Assembly (NCBI GenBank): GCA_000697665.1
Contig: KL197715.1
Coordinates: 62,001 to 126,000 of the forward strand
From: Jaapia argillacea MUCL 33604
Taxonomy: Eukaryota > Basidiomycota > Agaricomycetes > Jaapiales > Jaapiaceae
DNA length: 64,000 nucleotides
Direction: 5' to 3'
The notes beneath the pieces are model-generated. The model was not told where the DNA came from, searched no databases, and worked only from the letters and a program-made list of their open reading frames with translations. Position 1 is the first letter of the stretch; every line of letters begins with the position of its first letter. Below are positions 46,879-60,105 of this stretch, piece by piece. Made by a program: the position numbers and the translations under genes.

Positions 46879-49102
46879 TCAACAGATTCTCCAATAAACC
46901 ACACTATTCTCGTACCCAGCCACCGCTGTCTGCTCAACATCAATCCCCTTACCCCCTTTCCAAACCTCCCCTCTCGCATCCCTGATCAGCACGGCCTTTT
47001 TCTTCATCAGCATAACCCGACCTCCATCAACCCCCTCCCCTGGCGTCTTCAACCACGCGGGTGCAGCTAAACTTGTCCTTTTCCCATTCCCTAGCTGATA
47101 TTCTGAATTGGCACCCCACGCGAGGAGGTCACGCCCGCCGCCTCCAGGACCGGCTCGAGAGGCTGTGTCAAGTGTTAGGAGGACATGGCCTGTTGGTGAG
47201 ATCGAGATGGCATGTGGGGTGATGGGTTGGAGGTTCTGGGTCTCCTCGCTGACTGGTTGCCGTGTGCAATGCAAAGGTTAGTCCCAGAGCACGTTAGGAG
47301 ATCAGCGAGACGAAGACGAAGATAACTCACACTCAAGTAGACCGCTGACATTTTTAGCCCTAAGGGGTTCGCCTTGAGAATTCCGGAACAAACTGTTGCC
47401 CAGACCTCCCCACTGGCCGTTCCCGCAAGCAAGGACGTCAACTGTCCGTATCGAAGTGCCATCACTTCGCTCGACGACGAACAGAGTCAAATCTCCACCT
47501 ATGCCAATGTCAATGTCAGCATGAACAGACGGTGAACAATATTGGAGGAACGAACGCACCGGCAAATACCCCCAAGCACTTGCTATCTGTATTCCTAGAA
47601 ACAGACTTCGAGAGAACGATCTCTGTTGGTTTCGTAATTGTGTCCACTGTGACATCTCGTCCTAAACCAATCTGACTATATGTCAAGGAAGGTCAGAGTT
47701 GCATAATGGGTGGCACTTCAGATCATGCACGGATGGATGCCCGAAGAACATACCCATACTCATTGGCGCCCCACCCCAACACTCTCCCAGAATCCGTCTT
47801 GACATAGCTACTTCTTGAGCCCACAGCTATCTGATCAACCTTGATCCCTTTCAGCGCCGGGAGTTCAAGTAGTCGATCCGAAAATGTCGCCGTGGCGCTG
47901 GTTTTCACACCTCCAGTAACACCCCCATCGGACGCCGGAGCTTGAGATGACGAAGACCGTATCGCCGGCGAAGCAAATGCATAAGGATCCAAAACCGATT
48001 TCGGAATCAGTTCAACTTGAAGTCGATTCGGTGCTTCTTTCTGGGAGGGATGAGAAGTCGGATCTGGGATGTCGAATTTACGGAAACCAAGTTGACCATG
48101 GGAGTTTGCATTCTTTGTGATTGGATGGGCAAATACTCGGCCTGAGGATGTGAGTGCCAGTAAGTGATCCCGACCTGCAGCTATTGACACAAATCTAAGT
48201 GGGGTGTGGGGAATCAGCACGACCCCACAAATCGAATCAATGAATAGAAGAGATCAAATGGAACCGACAAACTTTTCTGCTCGGCCAAATTTCTCATTCG
48301 GTGTTATTTCAGAGGAGTCGTGAGACGTGGTAGAACTCCCTATAAGCCAGCCGAAACCCCACGAGGAAGCAGGTTGGGGTGGGGACGGTTGATTGGTGCC
48401 ATCAGATGCAAGGACGTATATCTGCCCATTTGACGAAAGAGCGAACACTCTATCACTCGTCACTTGCACTTGGGTGATATTCTACACAGTTTCATTAGAT
48501 TTGTGTTGCGCCTTTCAGGATTACGCAGGAGAACGGGCGTACACACCTTTCCTTGCAGAGTCAATCTGGGAGCCCTCTCCTGTCCATGGCTCCCGAAGAA
48601 GCCATCACCCCATTGGTACACATCCCCACGACCATCCACACACGCTGCGTGCTGCTCGTGCAATGCAAGGTCCCGTAGCGCGACATTTTCGAGCCACGAA
48701 ACTGGCGACGGTATTGGGACAGAATCTATATCAGGGGTAGCGGGGGAAATGATGTTGGCCCTTCCGCATTTCAGTTGGAATCAAACTGTCCTGAAACGAA
48801 CAAAACTAGGCTCACTTGTTAGAACCACATGCGTACGTCATGAGAGTCGCATCGTCAGTGATAGCGACGGGCTTTTGCGACAACTCTGGCTGGACTGGGG
48901 GTGCTGGGGAAGTCGGCGAGGCATCGTTATGGATAACTTTTGAGGTATACCACAGAGTCCCGGCCGCCGCTACTGCACACGAGCTCAGCAGAAGGGTTCT
49001 GTGGCTCCTTGAAGCACTAATTGAACGGGTAGAGGATATGGCTCTCCCCAAAGCTCTCCGAGAAAAGGAGAGGGTTTTGACTTGATTGGCACGAGCGAAC
49101 AT
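46879..49102 (-). CDS. FMP25: FMP25-like mitochondrial protein with RCC1-type repeats
   Basis: Mitochondrial inner-membrane protein; the yeast counterpart is linked to bc1 complex assembly. The first ATG is 49102 (MFARANQVKTLSFSRRALGR), an Arg/Ser-rich presequence followed by a membrane helix (LLLSSCAVAAAGTLWY). RCC1-like blades follow: HAACVDGRGDVYQWGDGFFG, VFALSSNGQIYVL, VSIAAGRDHLLALTSSGRVF, IAVGSRSSYVKTDSGRVLGW with GANEYGQIG-type blade ends, DVLACGNGQWGGLGN, and GGGGRDLLAWGANSEYQLGN, ending AVAGYENSVVYWRIC. The repeated GxG-x-x-GQLG-like signature with W in the strand is clear. About six introns. It is divergent from the small gene at 49374. Confidence 0.85.
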
Positions 49103-49373
49103 ATTCAAGCTTGATTCAAGTTCAAGGGTTGAGCGTTCCTCGGCTTCAAGTGGTCCAAACAGTAACGACCAGATTTCGGGGCTGTCGTCGACGACTTGGT
49201 GAGCGAACGACGAAGCTAAGACTAGCTAAGATCGGAGTAAATTTCAAAAACACAAGTCACATGGTCGCGTCCGCGAGATGACGTCCATCCCAAGTCCATC
49301 CAAAGTCCATCCAACGCCCATCAGTTCCTCAACCTTGTCCTCCAAATTTTAGAGTACCCTGTAGTATTCGACA

Positions 49374-50098
49374 ATGGGAGGCGCATCTTCAAAAGCAGCC
49401 CGACGGCTGCCAAAAGACATGTCGTCACGGACTGGTGCACGAGCACCGGCATCACCTCACCCAGCGCCGTCTGCTCCCCGTACCCATGCACCGCTCGCCA
49501 GCGAGTTCAAATCGGAAGGTTTGTCCTCGAATCTCTCCCAAAGTGAAGTACTACTCATTTGACGCATTCCAGAGATACAACGAGACGCACAGGATCCCCA
49601 ATTCATGGCAAAACTGAATAGTTTAGGTCCCGTGAAAGTGGATCATCATATGAAGGACTTCCGGGCAGTAAGCACAGTATTCTCCTCCCTTTACATCAAA
49701 CCTTGAACTCGTCTCCCCTACTCCTCAGGCGGGAAACATGAACAGCATTCTCAACACCCGACGCCAGGCCGACTCAGAGGCATCTTCTCCCCGCCAACCT
49801 CGGAACCATCTCCTGGCACCCTCACTAAGTGAACTACTTGAAGAGCGAAAACATGTATCGTCTCAAGCGCAGCTCGAGCAATTGGCGGCGAGGTATAATT
49901 TGGACGTCGAGAAGCTGGAGAGCGTTGCTCGGTTTGTGAATGCTGTAGGCGTTGACGAACGAAATCCAATCGTCGTACAGGCCGAACATGGAGAAGAGAA
50001 GGTATTTAAGGTATGAATCCTTGCAGCTATGTCAGTTTGTGGAAGCTGACTCGTGAATGCGCCAGGCGGTTTGGACAGAACCTGCATTGAAGTTATAA
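49374..50098 (+). CDS. Small conserved-looking protein with N-myristoylation motif
   Basis: Four exons in phase starting at the ATG 49374 and ending at 50098. The product starts MGGASSKAARRLPKDMSSRT: Gly2 with Ser6 and a following basic patch fits N-myristoylation. Next come EIQRDAQDPQFMAKLNSLG and HHMKDFRAAGNMNSILNTRR, then a helical segment LSELLEERKHVSSQAQLEQL and AARYNLDVEKLESVARFVNA, which looks like a compact helical domain reading a protein partner. It ends AVWTEPALKL after a 51-nt intron. I do not recognise the family with confidence. It shares a 271-bp divergent promoter with FMP25, suggesting but not proving a mitochondrial role. Confidence 0.75.
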
Positions 50099-50919
50099 TT
50101 CCCGTTCTGTGTCCATACAGTGTTATGCCCGCTCCGTATATCTGGGTCTCTATGTTCGCAATAAAGTCCTTCACTCACTTGGCAAATAGTTCGATTGCTG
50201 CAGTTCGAACATAGCCATGATTCCAGGGACATCATCGGACTGAGTTCTCTTTCGGGGAGGTGAGTTTCGTTGATGTTTGGCCGTTTCTATCATTTTCTCA
50301 ATCGCTTGCTAACGACGTTCGCGCGTGAGGCCACCGTGTCGCAAATCTCCCCTGGGCTATCCTGCTAGTCACTTGACGATGGCGAGGTAGAAGGTGTGTC
50401 AGTAACGAACCTTGAAGCCATGTCCTCATATCATAGGTCGGTTTCTTCGGTACACCGTCACAAGTATGGGGCTTTCAGCGTCTATATTTCCTTTGGACCG
50501 ACCAATACAGCCATCCAGTATTTATACAGAGTTCTGAATCAAATCTCGAACAAAAATGGAGGAAAAAAATTCAGAACGGGAAAGATAGTTAAGCCAGTCA
50601 GTCCAGCGTCGACAACCAAACCATTTTGTGCTCTTGGGGGGCAAAATCAAACGAGCGAGATCAAGAGGTGTGAGAAAGAGGGGAAGTCAGGGCATGGAGA
50701 GCATACGACAGCAGCACAGTTTTGAGGGAAAGGGTATACAAGGAGAGTGGGTGTGTGATCCGACCAAACCCAAAGGAGGTTATCGTAACGAAAACAATCG
50801 GTATGGACGCAAAAAGAACGGATTGAACCCAACATCTTTTCCACAAGAAAGGTAAATGGGGGCAGGGTCGTGATCGGTGTCATGTTCGTGGTGTGGTGAG
50901 TGAATGGTCATGGTCATGT
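50099..50919. other. Convergent intergenic region
   Basis: About 820 bases between the stops of the small N-myristoyl-motif gene and the PUF gene. No supported gene; presumably both 3' untranslated regions, including a long one for the PUF mRNA. Confidence 0.5.
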
Positions 50920-53900
50920 TCACGCGTGGTAGGCGCCCATGTTGGCAGGGTTCTGTTGATACATTTGATACATGTAGGTTTGATAAAGATGTGGGGGAAT
51001 CGATTGCGGAGTCATCCCGTTGTATGTTGGGGGGCTCATGCCAAGAATGTTGCCAGCTTGGGTTAAGCTCGGTGATTGGTTGCCATAGGAGACGGCGGAG
51101 ACGGGGCCGGGAGAGTGGGAAGGAGGGAGACCTCCATTACGGTTCGAGCGGGGCCTGGGGCTGCTGTTCATCTCAGGGGAGCGCAGCGCGAAAGGGTTGA
51201 AAGGATCAGAGGACGGGGAAAACGCTGATGAGGGGTTAGATGCCCGGCCACGACCGGCGTTTTGGCCGTAAGTGGGGTCAATGTGCAATTGAGGAGGCCC
51301 CGATTGTGGGTTCTGACCACCCATCTGAAGGGCGGCCATCATCGAGGCAAGGCCTTGGTCAGTGGAAGGGTACCCTGACGGCAATCCAGGAACGCCGAAG
51401 TTCTGCGAGGTGATCTTCTTGGTGGAGGGAGGGACGTTGTTGGAGTACGTAGGCTGGAAGGCCGGAATGGGAAGTCCAACCTCCTCGATCAAGCGACGAT
51501 AAGCTTGCGTTGCGATGACTTTGAGTTCGAGAAGAACACGTTTAGTGGCGTCGATGTATTTCGGTCGTTCCCCTGCTTCGATGAACGGGCTCGTGAGAAT
51601 CTTATGCACCACGGCAACACCATTGACTTGGTCACCGAGGACGTCGGTGAGGACATGATCATTGGGGGAGCAGAACAAGGCGTCGACGATTTGAAGGGAC
51701 GCTTGAGGCTCAACCTTCTGGTTCACAATCCTCAACACAGTGAGCGACGCGAGTTTGTGGGTGCAAAGATGCGAGAGGTGAGGAGTAAACCGAGGGGCCA
51801 GCAAATTATACCTGGACGGGAAGCCAGATGTGTCCAAAAGCCACGTAAGAAGCAGAGCTCCATTGGGGTTTGTCGCGAGAGGGATGGAGTTCAACACAAT
51901 TGCAGTCGCGATGCGGCGTTGCTGGTTGACGGTAATATGGGAGCTCTCGAGGCAAGCCCTCATGCTACGGGCACCAAAGCGACCCTGTGCAACCTCCCAA
52001 AGCCGGTCAATCATACCGTCGAAGATAAAGTCGTTGTTTGGCGGACCAAAGCGCAAACAGCATCTAAAGCCGTGTCAGAGAAGACCAATACCAAGGATTG
52101 GAGAAGGAACTTACTGCACAACGTAGTTGCCGAACTGATCGAGGAGAAGCGGAGGGATATAGGCCCTGAGACTCACGGAGACCAGGGTGATCTCCTCCTG
52201 AGTCTGTATGCATTCAATTATCTTTTGGGCTGCCCATGTACCATTCTTGTGGATGCCGATCATGGCCAAATGGGGGGCAATGCGCTCGAGCATCGCCATC
52301 CTGGGCCCTGCAGAGCATTTTTCAAATAACTTCTGGACCACCTATAAAACCGAAGATTAGTGAGAGCAAGAGGATGCTTGTAGGTCGAACTAACAGTGTT
52401 ACCCAACCAGTCAGACGCAAGGTCCACAATTTCCCCATCTAAGAAGTCGGCAGCAACTTGATCAATTTCCTCGATGCTGATGGTGTTCGAATCCATGCGC
52501 TTGCGCAGCTCGCGCAACTTGGATGCGTCCCAGCGCCTATTATGAGGTCTCTCCGAAACGAGGGGAATCGTTGTGTAGTACATAGTAGGGGGGCGGAAAT
52601 CTACAAACCACTAGAGTCAACAACGGCGTCGATCGCCGAGGATAGTTGTTGAACTCACCCGCAAGAGCCTGAATGTCCGGTTCAGCTTCGGCAGCGCCCC
52701 CACTGATTTCCTTCAGGATCATTTGCTGTTCGGTCACAGAAGGAGTCCAACCAGGGGGTTTAGGAAGTCCATCGTTGACATATGAGCCATTCTGGCCACC
52801 GGATGCGATCATGCTGAGGAGCAGGTTTGACCGGTAGTTCTCGAGTGTTCCACTCAACACTTGCTGATCCGCGGGAATCGTCGCAGCACCCTTGACGCCA
52901 CGGAGTGCGTGGATGGTGGCGCCGACACTCATGTCACCGACTCCCTGAACGTTCAAACTCGCCGCTTCCTCTTGACCTCCAGCACCATCCTGACCATTTT
53001 TGACAGGGACTTTGGCAAAACCGATCCTGATGGCACCAACGTCGCTACCGAGCACATCTCGGCCATTGAGTGCCTTACGAGCCCTAACAGCGTCATCCAA
53101 GCGCTCGAAATTGACTGACTCGGTCATCAGTATCGCGTGCTTCTGCTGAAAATCGGTACTCACTGAAACCACAATTCTTGTGGGTCAGAACCCTGGCAGA
53201 TTCGATTGGGCCGAATGGGCTGAAAACGCTTAAAATTGTAGCAGGTGTAGTGGTAGAAGGGATCGACCCAATCCACAAGGCTCTGGTGGGGGTCGACTGG
53301 AGTTGAGCATCCATACCCCCTGCAGCAGGACTTCCCGCTGCGGACTTCCCTGCCGCTGTGTTGGGAGATGTAGCAGTCGGGGTGTTCACGTTTGTACCCT
53401 TGGCTGGAGCGACAGGTGCGCTATCTGCCTTGCCGAAACCGATTCTAACGGTCTGTCCATTTGGCATGCCAATGTTACCCCCGAGACGGTTGAGCACGTC
53501 CTCCTTCGCACGAATGGCATCGGCCATGTCTACGAAGTTAACGAAACCACATTCCTGTAAGTCATAAGGATGTTAGATCCTCCCGTTGCGAGACAACATC
53601 TCGCACAAACCTTCTCGGGGAGGAGCCTCAAGCTCTCGATGGCGCCATAGGGTGCGAAGACATGGATGAGTTGCTCTGCGGTAACCCCGCTGTCCAGATT
53701 CCCGATCCACAACGAACGAGTAGGCGTTTGGATCTGCGTATTGGAGCTCTCCGATTTAGGAGAGACAGCGCGACCTTGGGTGCTAGGAGCCTGCAGGTAA
53801 GGTGACGCACGACTCGCGGTGACATCACCGTTAGGAAAATGAACGGTAGGCGATGCACCAGCACGAGAGCCCTTGTCGGTCTTCAAGATCCCAGGAGGGA

Positions 53901-55125
53901 TGGCGTTGTTCCCGACAGGGAGGTTGGGTGATTGAGCGATGAGGTCAAGAGCGTAGGGCGACTGCTGAGTATCGGCGATGGTGGCACGTCGTTGGTAGGA
54001 TCGTGTAGGATCCTCGAGGTTGCCCACCGAGATGGCCCGAGGACGGGAGCCGAGATTGCTCACAGATAGGTGGTCGGTCTGCTTGAACCCTCTGGCCACA
54101 TCTGAGGACTGAAAATATCCGCCGGTTCCAAGCGACGACTCGTAGGGATCCATGCTAGAGCGGTGGTAGACGTCATATTCCTCCAGGAGATCTTCCTCCT
54201 CTTCGTGATTAGGAGTAGCAAGGAGTGATCCGGTCACGGAGGACCTCCCCAAGCGATATGGGTTGGAAACCGTGCTCGCGCGTAAGCGAGAAGGACCAAG
54301 GTTCCCCGTCAATGCGGCTTGAGCCTGATTCCTCAACTCCGAGATAGTCGCGGCAGGAGGAGGGCGGGTTTCATCCAAACCGAGGTAATCCAGGGTGTGT
54401 ACATCAAAATCATCGGCGCCGGAGTCAATGGAACCAACGGAGCGCAATTCATCAAGAATGGGGAAACCTCCACCTCCACCTCCGTTGGTCGAGGACAGCC
54501 AAGACGAAGAGAAGATCGACGAGCCGAAGGCATTGGAAAGGCCACCAGACGGCAAAGTAAGTGATCCGGACCTAAGGCGACTATTGCGCTCCCCAAGCGC
54601 AGAAGTAGCAGCCGAAGGGGTTGCGACGGAGGCCGCGTGACGCAAGCTGGGACGCATGGGAGCGGGTGCGTTGAGCGATTCCTGGCGCTGCTCTGCGAAC
54701 GATTCAGTGGACTGGGAAGTGTTGCTCAAGGTGTTCGATGCCGCAGCAAAACGCTGGGCAGCGAGAGACACGTTGGAAGGTAAGGTTCCAGCCCTTGCCC
54801 TCCTGAAGCCGGCGGGATAATTAGTGGGAGGCAAGGTGGAACCATCTCCTGGTGAAGCAGTGGCCGAATTAACGTCATCGGGAGGGGAACCGCCTGTGGG
54901 GGCTAAAGCGCGCAGCGCAGGAGGCCTGTATCGTGCCTGTGCAACGCCTACTCCACCCCCACCTTCAGCTTGGAGTTCCCTCGCCCTGGATGGCACGATG
55001 AGCCACACTAGAGATGCCATAGTCCAAAATACTCACCGTTTTGCAAAAGCAGCAGAGGGTGCCGGAGGAGGAGTTTTCCCGGAGGAGACCCTGGTAAAGG
55101 AAGTGTCGGGAGTCGACAGAGACAT
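50920..55125 (-). CDS. PUF RNA-binding protein with two RRMs (JSN1/PUF1-PUF2 type)
   Basis: Post-transcriptional regulator binding mRNA 3' regions; yeast JSN1/PUF2 control mRNAs of membrane and mitochondrial proteins. The ATG at 55125 opens MSLSTPDTSFTRVSSGKTPP and joins across an intron to RARELQAEGGGGVGV. A long disordered Ser-rich part follows. RRM1 is near 53730-53420 (TRSLWIGNLDSGVTAEQLIH, NGQTVRIGFGKADS); RRM2 near 53290-52990 (TRALWIGSIPSTTTPATILS, GAIRIGFAKVPVKNG). The Pumilio repeats span about 52540-51460: ASDWLGNTVVQKLFEKCS, IGIHKNGTWAAQKIIECIQ, LLLDQFGNYVVQCCLRFG, GRFGARSMRACLES, NPNGALLLTWLLDTS, HKLASLTVLRIVN, DQVNGVAVVHKILTS. About six repeats, as expected for this subclass rather than eight. 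The C-terminus is Pro/Ser/Asn-rich with a Tyr/Met/Gln tail. Introns near 55070, 53580, 53170, 52650, 52350 and 52080. Confidence 0.92.
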
Positions 55126-56424
55126 TGTGGCCTATAGCGAAGAACGATTAGGTATTACGAATGTGCTGTTGCGGACGCCTGCCCGCTGCCCAAGTAAACT
55201 CGTCGAGAGGTAGAGAAAAGCAGCGTGAGAGGAGCTCTTTGAGTAAGGGTCGGATTGCGGTTACTATGAGAAGGGTACTTTGGTCGTGATTAGGTGCCTT
55301 TTAGATGAATTTTGGGGTTAAGAAAGAGAATTTTGAAGGGCGAATATGAACAAAAGTCGCCCGAACTACTAAAGTAGAGGTTGCCTCCAGAAAAATAGTA
55401 CGACTAGGTAGGAGAATGGCGGTTAGGAACAGGAGGTCAAGACAATCCTCGCCAGCCATCCAGTTATTCGATTTTCACACTCCGCTCCTTCTACTTTCGG
55501 CGCTTACAAGGTTCCTCCGTCGTCCCCACCCCTTCATACTTTAACGTTGTTTCCCCCGTTTCTTTCGTCCTAGCACCTCATTTCATTCTTCCATCGATAT
55601 CTATTCATCGTGATCACTTGCATACAAACGCGCTTCACCGTTCAGTGGGACGACGAACTGGGTAATGTACTCCACTTTTGTCTATTAAAAATCTGTGGGA
55701 AAGGGTCTCCGGAGCCTCCACGGACCTTAGGGGAAATTGTTCTGAGACATCCTTCTAAACGGCATCGTATGGCGTAAGATCTCAGGCAAGCAGGACAACT
55801 GTGAGCGAGCAGAACATTCGATGAGTACCCTCGTGTACAGCGACGAGGACTCAAGTGACAGGAAAGCCGAGACAGATTGATGCATATACAGTAGATCAGT
55901 TCGTTGCCTTGTCGAAATCATATCGCTCAGACGCCCAAACACTATCAGTTTGGAATAAGTGGGTTTTATTGGAATGAACAAACGTTCGTAACATACATGC
56001 ACTAAAAACTACCTGACTGTATTTTCGAATTCTGAGTGGAGTGTATGGTTTGTTGAATAATAGTATCTGCAACGGAGGTCGACGATGTGACGGATATACC
56101 AAGTACAAGGACGGGTAGGCACCGCGATGGCGTCCAAAGGAAACCAACGAAACATATGGGTCGACGACAGTGGCGGACCGGTAGCATGCGTGCGGTGAGG
56201 AGTCTGTCAAATAAGCAAAGAGCTTGGGCAACAGCGGGCCGAGGGAGGAGAACGAATGTGCAAGAACAGACGAAGAGCCGAAAACGATAACCGCTACATA
56301 TCTAGTTTGTGAAGTTCTGAAGGTCATAATTGATACGAACAAAAAGGTGAAAGCCAAAAAGAATACAACACGGCGATTTGGAGACTGACCAAACATAGGA
56401 AAGGAATGACAGGAGTGAGAGGAG
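55126..56424. other. Intergenic region between the regulator gene and PUF
   Basis: About 1.3 kb. It holds the PUF promoter and 5' leader (55126-55650, pyrimidine-rich near 55480-55600) and the 3' untranslated region of the winged-helix regulator. An alternative frame running from 56633 to 55896 was not accepted as a gene. Confidence 0.5.
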
Positions 56425-59400
56425 TCAAGACAGGGAGCTGCGTGAACCCCTCTTGCTTGAGCGAGTCCGAGTCCGAGCGGCGACGGCATCGGCAACTCTC
56501 TTGGACCGTCGCAAAGAAGGTTTCGAAGATATAGCTGCGTCATCGATGGTAGACTGTCCATCTTCTGTAACCTCCACCTCAGGTTCTTCAACACGTTCCG
56601 ACTTCTTCGACCTCTCCTTTCGCGGTGATTCATCGGGCATGCAGCACAAAGCTTGGAACATCTCCTGCTCCGTCGGGCTGAGTGGTGTCTCGACAGGGAC
56701 TTCGTCGTGCATAGGTGGCCTTGGAATCATCGATGGATCCAAGACAAAGTGTGGATGAGTCGATAAGAAATGATCTTCTACATCCCAATGGCTTGCACCA
56801 GTTTCCCAAGTCTCTTTACTGGGAACCTCCGTGGCTTGCGAAGACGAAGACTGGCGTTTGAGCTCCAACGTGGATCGGAAATGGGGCCCGAAGTGGTTAA
56901 GGGATCTCCCCTTGGCAGCTGTTTGATGAAAGTCTTGTAAGGCAAGAGGGAACCGTTCGTGCAACACATCAGACAGAAAGACGTCCAAGAGACCATCAGG
57001 TAACGGATGATCCCGAACGAAAGTCTGGGCTGTAGCAAGGGGCACCCAAGTGCCGCAGATGGTGGGCGATCCAGACGTGACGACGGTAGCATTCAAAATG
57101 TTGGTCAGTGTGTGGGAAGGGATGGCGAGATACGTGATGATGGGTGAGAGGTTCACGAAATCCGTGTCGATGCGGCGGAACAGAAGCGCAGACCCCAGTG
57201 TCATTTGATACACCGAAATACCTATTCAATTATAGATTCACGTCAGTAAGGGTGGGCTGTCAATCGCTGGGGCATATACGGACCTTCTACTTGAGTTGCG
57301 CTCACGGCAGGCTGTGACCGCTGACATGTCTGAACCACGACGACTTCCTCAGGATGTTCAGCCTGCTCCAGGGCAGCAGCAGGGCTTGGAGGTGCAGGTA
57401 TGCTTGCGAAGGCAACTACGGGGCTCAGCAGCAGCTCAGGGGAGCTCATCGTCCGAACGGATGATGATAGTGAGGGTGACCGGACTGATGGCGAGAGAGG
57501 CGAGCCGAAAACATCAACTGTTGTTCGGTGTGGGGATGGGGAAGGCGAGGGTGAGGGCGACTGGCGTGAAGGTAGTGATGGTCGCGTCAAAGTTTCCGGT
57601 CGACCACGAACGGTCAGATTTTCGGTTTTCCTGAACGCACCGCCCTTGAGCCAATCTCCATCCTCGAACTCCTGCGGATGAACACTGTCAGGGCCCAACA
57701 ACTCTGCATCCTTCCACGAGTGGTCACTTGAACCATGCATCACCATTTCCGCACTCGCCTCGTTACAAGGGAGACAACTGGGCGAGGAGCTCGAAGGCAG
57801 GAAGGCGGAGAGGGGCGTCAACGGAGACGAACAGAATATATCGTTCGTGGGCGCAACCACTCCGGAACGATGGTTGGAGAAAGTGGTCGTGACGTCCTCG
57901 TCGTCATCTTCTTGCTTGACATGAACAGGCTCCTCTTCATCCGGAGCCGGAGGACACCACTCGGGAACAGTGAGAGGCGAACCATATGTCTCCCAGTCCC
58001 ACGAATCCAACTCTTCCAGCTTAACCTTGGCCAGCTCGTCTCCCAATCCAACAATATGGTCTCCATCATTCCCAGCAGACGCAGCTTGAGCAACCACTTC
58101 CAAGACCTTCGCAGTCGCACTGGTAAACGGGTTGTTATCCAAATCATCCCAAGAATCCATAATCCCCCTCATATCCGTGATCGTCTGCTCCTGTTTCACG
58201 ATAACGCCCGTATGGTCAACACCAACGAGGGGCGCTGAGGGAGACCTCGGTCCTGGGGATTCACCCCATCTCGTCTCCGTGTCTCCGTCTTCACCATCCA
58301 AGTCCCAGTCCCAATCCATATCGTCCTCGTCGTCTTCTCGCAAGGGTGTACGTGGAATATCAGCGGAAGGACGTCGTACGCCAGTCATGCTGATGTGGAA
58401 GTCTTCGTCTTCGTCTTCCGAGTCTGGTGGAGGCGAAGCAACACTGTAGGGAACTGAAGGAGATCGGCGATATCCATGCCCACTTCCCAGGGAATCCGTT
58501 CCAACACTGGACGAAGCAATAGGGAAAGGTGGATGATAATCCTCGACTGAAGGTGTATACGGAGGGATTGAGATGGATCGAACGGGGTAGGGCGGCAATG
58601 ACCAAGGCTTTTCTTCTTCTTGAGCGGGCAAGTCTTCTGTTTCGGAAGTAGCAGACATGGAATCGTCGTCGGAATCCGACTCTTTGGATAGATCAATAAC
58701 GTCGGGGGATGCTGCTGCTGCCGACGGTGCAGAGGGCGTGGATGCACTTGACGATGGGGTAGAGGGAAGACAGGGCCTCAGTCGTAGCGTCAACTTAACT
58801 TTGGGTGGCCTCTTTTCTTCCTCGTCGCTTGCAGACTCCGAGTCAGAGTCTTTCGGAACCGCGCACGATCGTAGTAGTCGCTTTCTCTTCTGACCACACT
58901 GTGCCGCCCTTCTCATACGATCACGCTCCCTCTTTCTTTCCTTTGCGTCTTTCGCCTGGTGACCTGACTTTCCATTCTCTCCGTAATCACATAAACGAAT
59001 CCCAACACGTGCAAATGGACATGGTGCGCCCGCCGCCCTGCTCAAATACCACACCATTGTTCCCTTTCGAAAGTTTGTGACTCTAGTGTCCGAGGGGCCG
59101 AGAGTACAATGGGCACCGCCGGTACGGGAGTGTAAAGCTGGAACGAGGTCGTCATCGGAAGGGGTGCCGGACAACACGTGTCGGAGAAGAAGGGGATGGT
59201 CCTGTTGGTCATCACAACGTTGCATATGGTTCCGAAGATAGGTTGTGATCGCCTGGCCTGCTGCAGACACGCTGTAAACGCATGAGTTAGCGGTGACTGG
59301 GGGACGGGGGTTAGGGTTACTGACTTTGAGCATACAAAGCCATACTGCAGAACCATTTCTGCCAGATCCTTGATGGTCATTGCGCGGTTCTCCTAAGCAT

Positions 59401-59796
59401 CGGATGGAGCGACATACAAGAATGCAAAGTTAGAACGGCTGCGGACGTAGACAGGAGTGCTATGACACGCACCACAGAGACAAAGGAACGTCCGATAGCG
59501 AGAAAGATGGGGCTTTTGGCATCGTCTGGATGAAGGATGACGTGGGGAGGAGGGAACTCTGGCAAGGTTGTCTGCGAGGCATCGTGTGGCATAGACTTTT
59601 GTTTTGCAGTGGCGACGGACGGTGCGGGTCTGATTCTTCGAGGCTGTGGCGGGGGATCTGGCGACTGACGAAGTCGAGCAGAGGGTTTCAGTATTGAGTT
59701 TGAGCGAATTCTTGTACCATACTGATGTTGCGGGGTGGTTGAGGGCTGGTTGCTGTTGGCGTCGAGCGGGAGATTTGTTGCGACGGATGAAGCCAT
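56425..59796 (-). CDS. GDS1-type winged-helix regulator with APSES-like segment
   Basis: Predicted nuclear transcription regulator. The ATG at 59796 opens MASSVATNLPLDANSNQP; an in-frame extension upstream to 59868 is less likely. After PPHVILHPDDAKSPIFLAIG, exon joins give NRAMTIKDLAEMVLQYGFVC and then VSAAGQAITTYLRNHMQRCD, LLLRHVLSGTPSDDDLVPAL, NFRKGTMVWYLSRAAGAPCP and FARVGIRLCDYGENG: the fungal GDS1-type winged helix. A basic region (KRKRLL) and a very long acidic, Ser/Pro-rich linker follow. The last exon (56425-57213) starts with VYQMTLGSALLFRRIDTDFV, NLSPIITYL and SPTICGTWVPLATAQTFVRD; the arginine-Asp-x-x-x-N and GTWVPL spacing resembles APSES/KilA-N DNA-binding folds. The C-terminus ends in basic motifs (RRSKRVADAVAARTRTRSSK). 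Four introns. Confidence 0.75.
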
Positions 59797-60105
59797 ATGA
59801 CGTGAGTCATTAAAGGAGTATAAGAAGACTTTAAGGCTTTGCAATAGGGCGTCGACCAGCGATAACAACTAGAAATTATAGCTTTTGAGGATACTGGAGG
59901 AGGAGGAAAGAATATTGAGTGAGCAGAGGGAGGCGGAGGGCAGAGAGTTTGTGGGAGGAAAAGTGAAAGGAACGAACCAAAGGGGGCAGACAGCATGCGC
60001 TTCTTTTCAAAGACAGACGATCAATAACGGCATCCACAACCGAGGCGCGTCGACCCTGATGTCACAAATTTGGCCCTTATCGTACTTACGTAATATTGGA
60101 ATCAC

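Noticed and set aside
49276-49320. CCATCC-type repeated words
   Set aside because: Three to four imperfect copies in a promoter-sized gap; simple-sequence noise is enough to explain them.
55896-56633. 245-codon minus frame overlapping the 3' end of the winged-helix regulator
   Set aside because: It is offset from the well-supported coding frame between 56425 and 56633, and the rest lies in what should be the 3' untranslated region. It has a hydrophobic segment but no family features.
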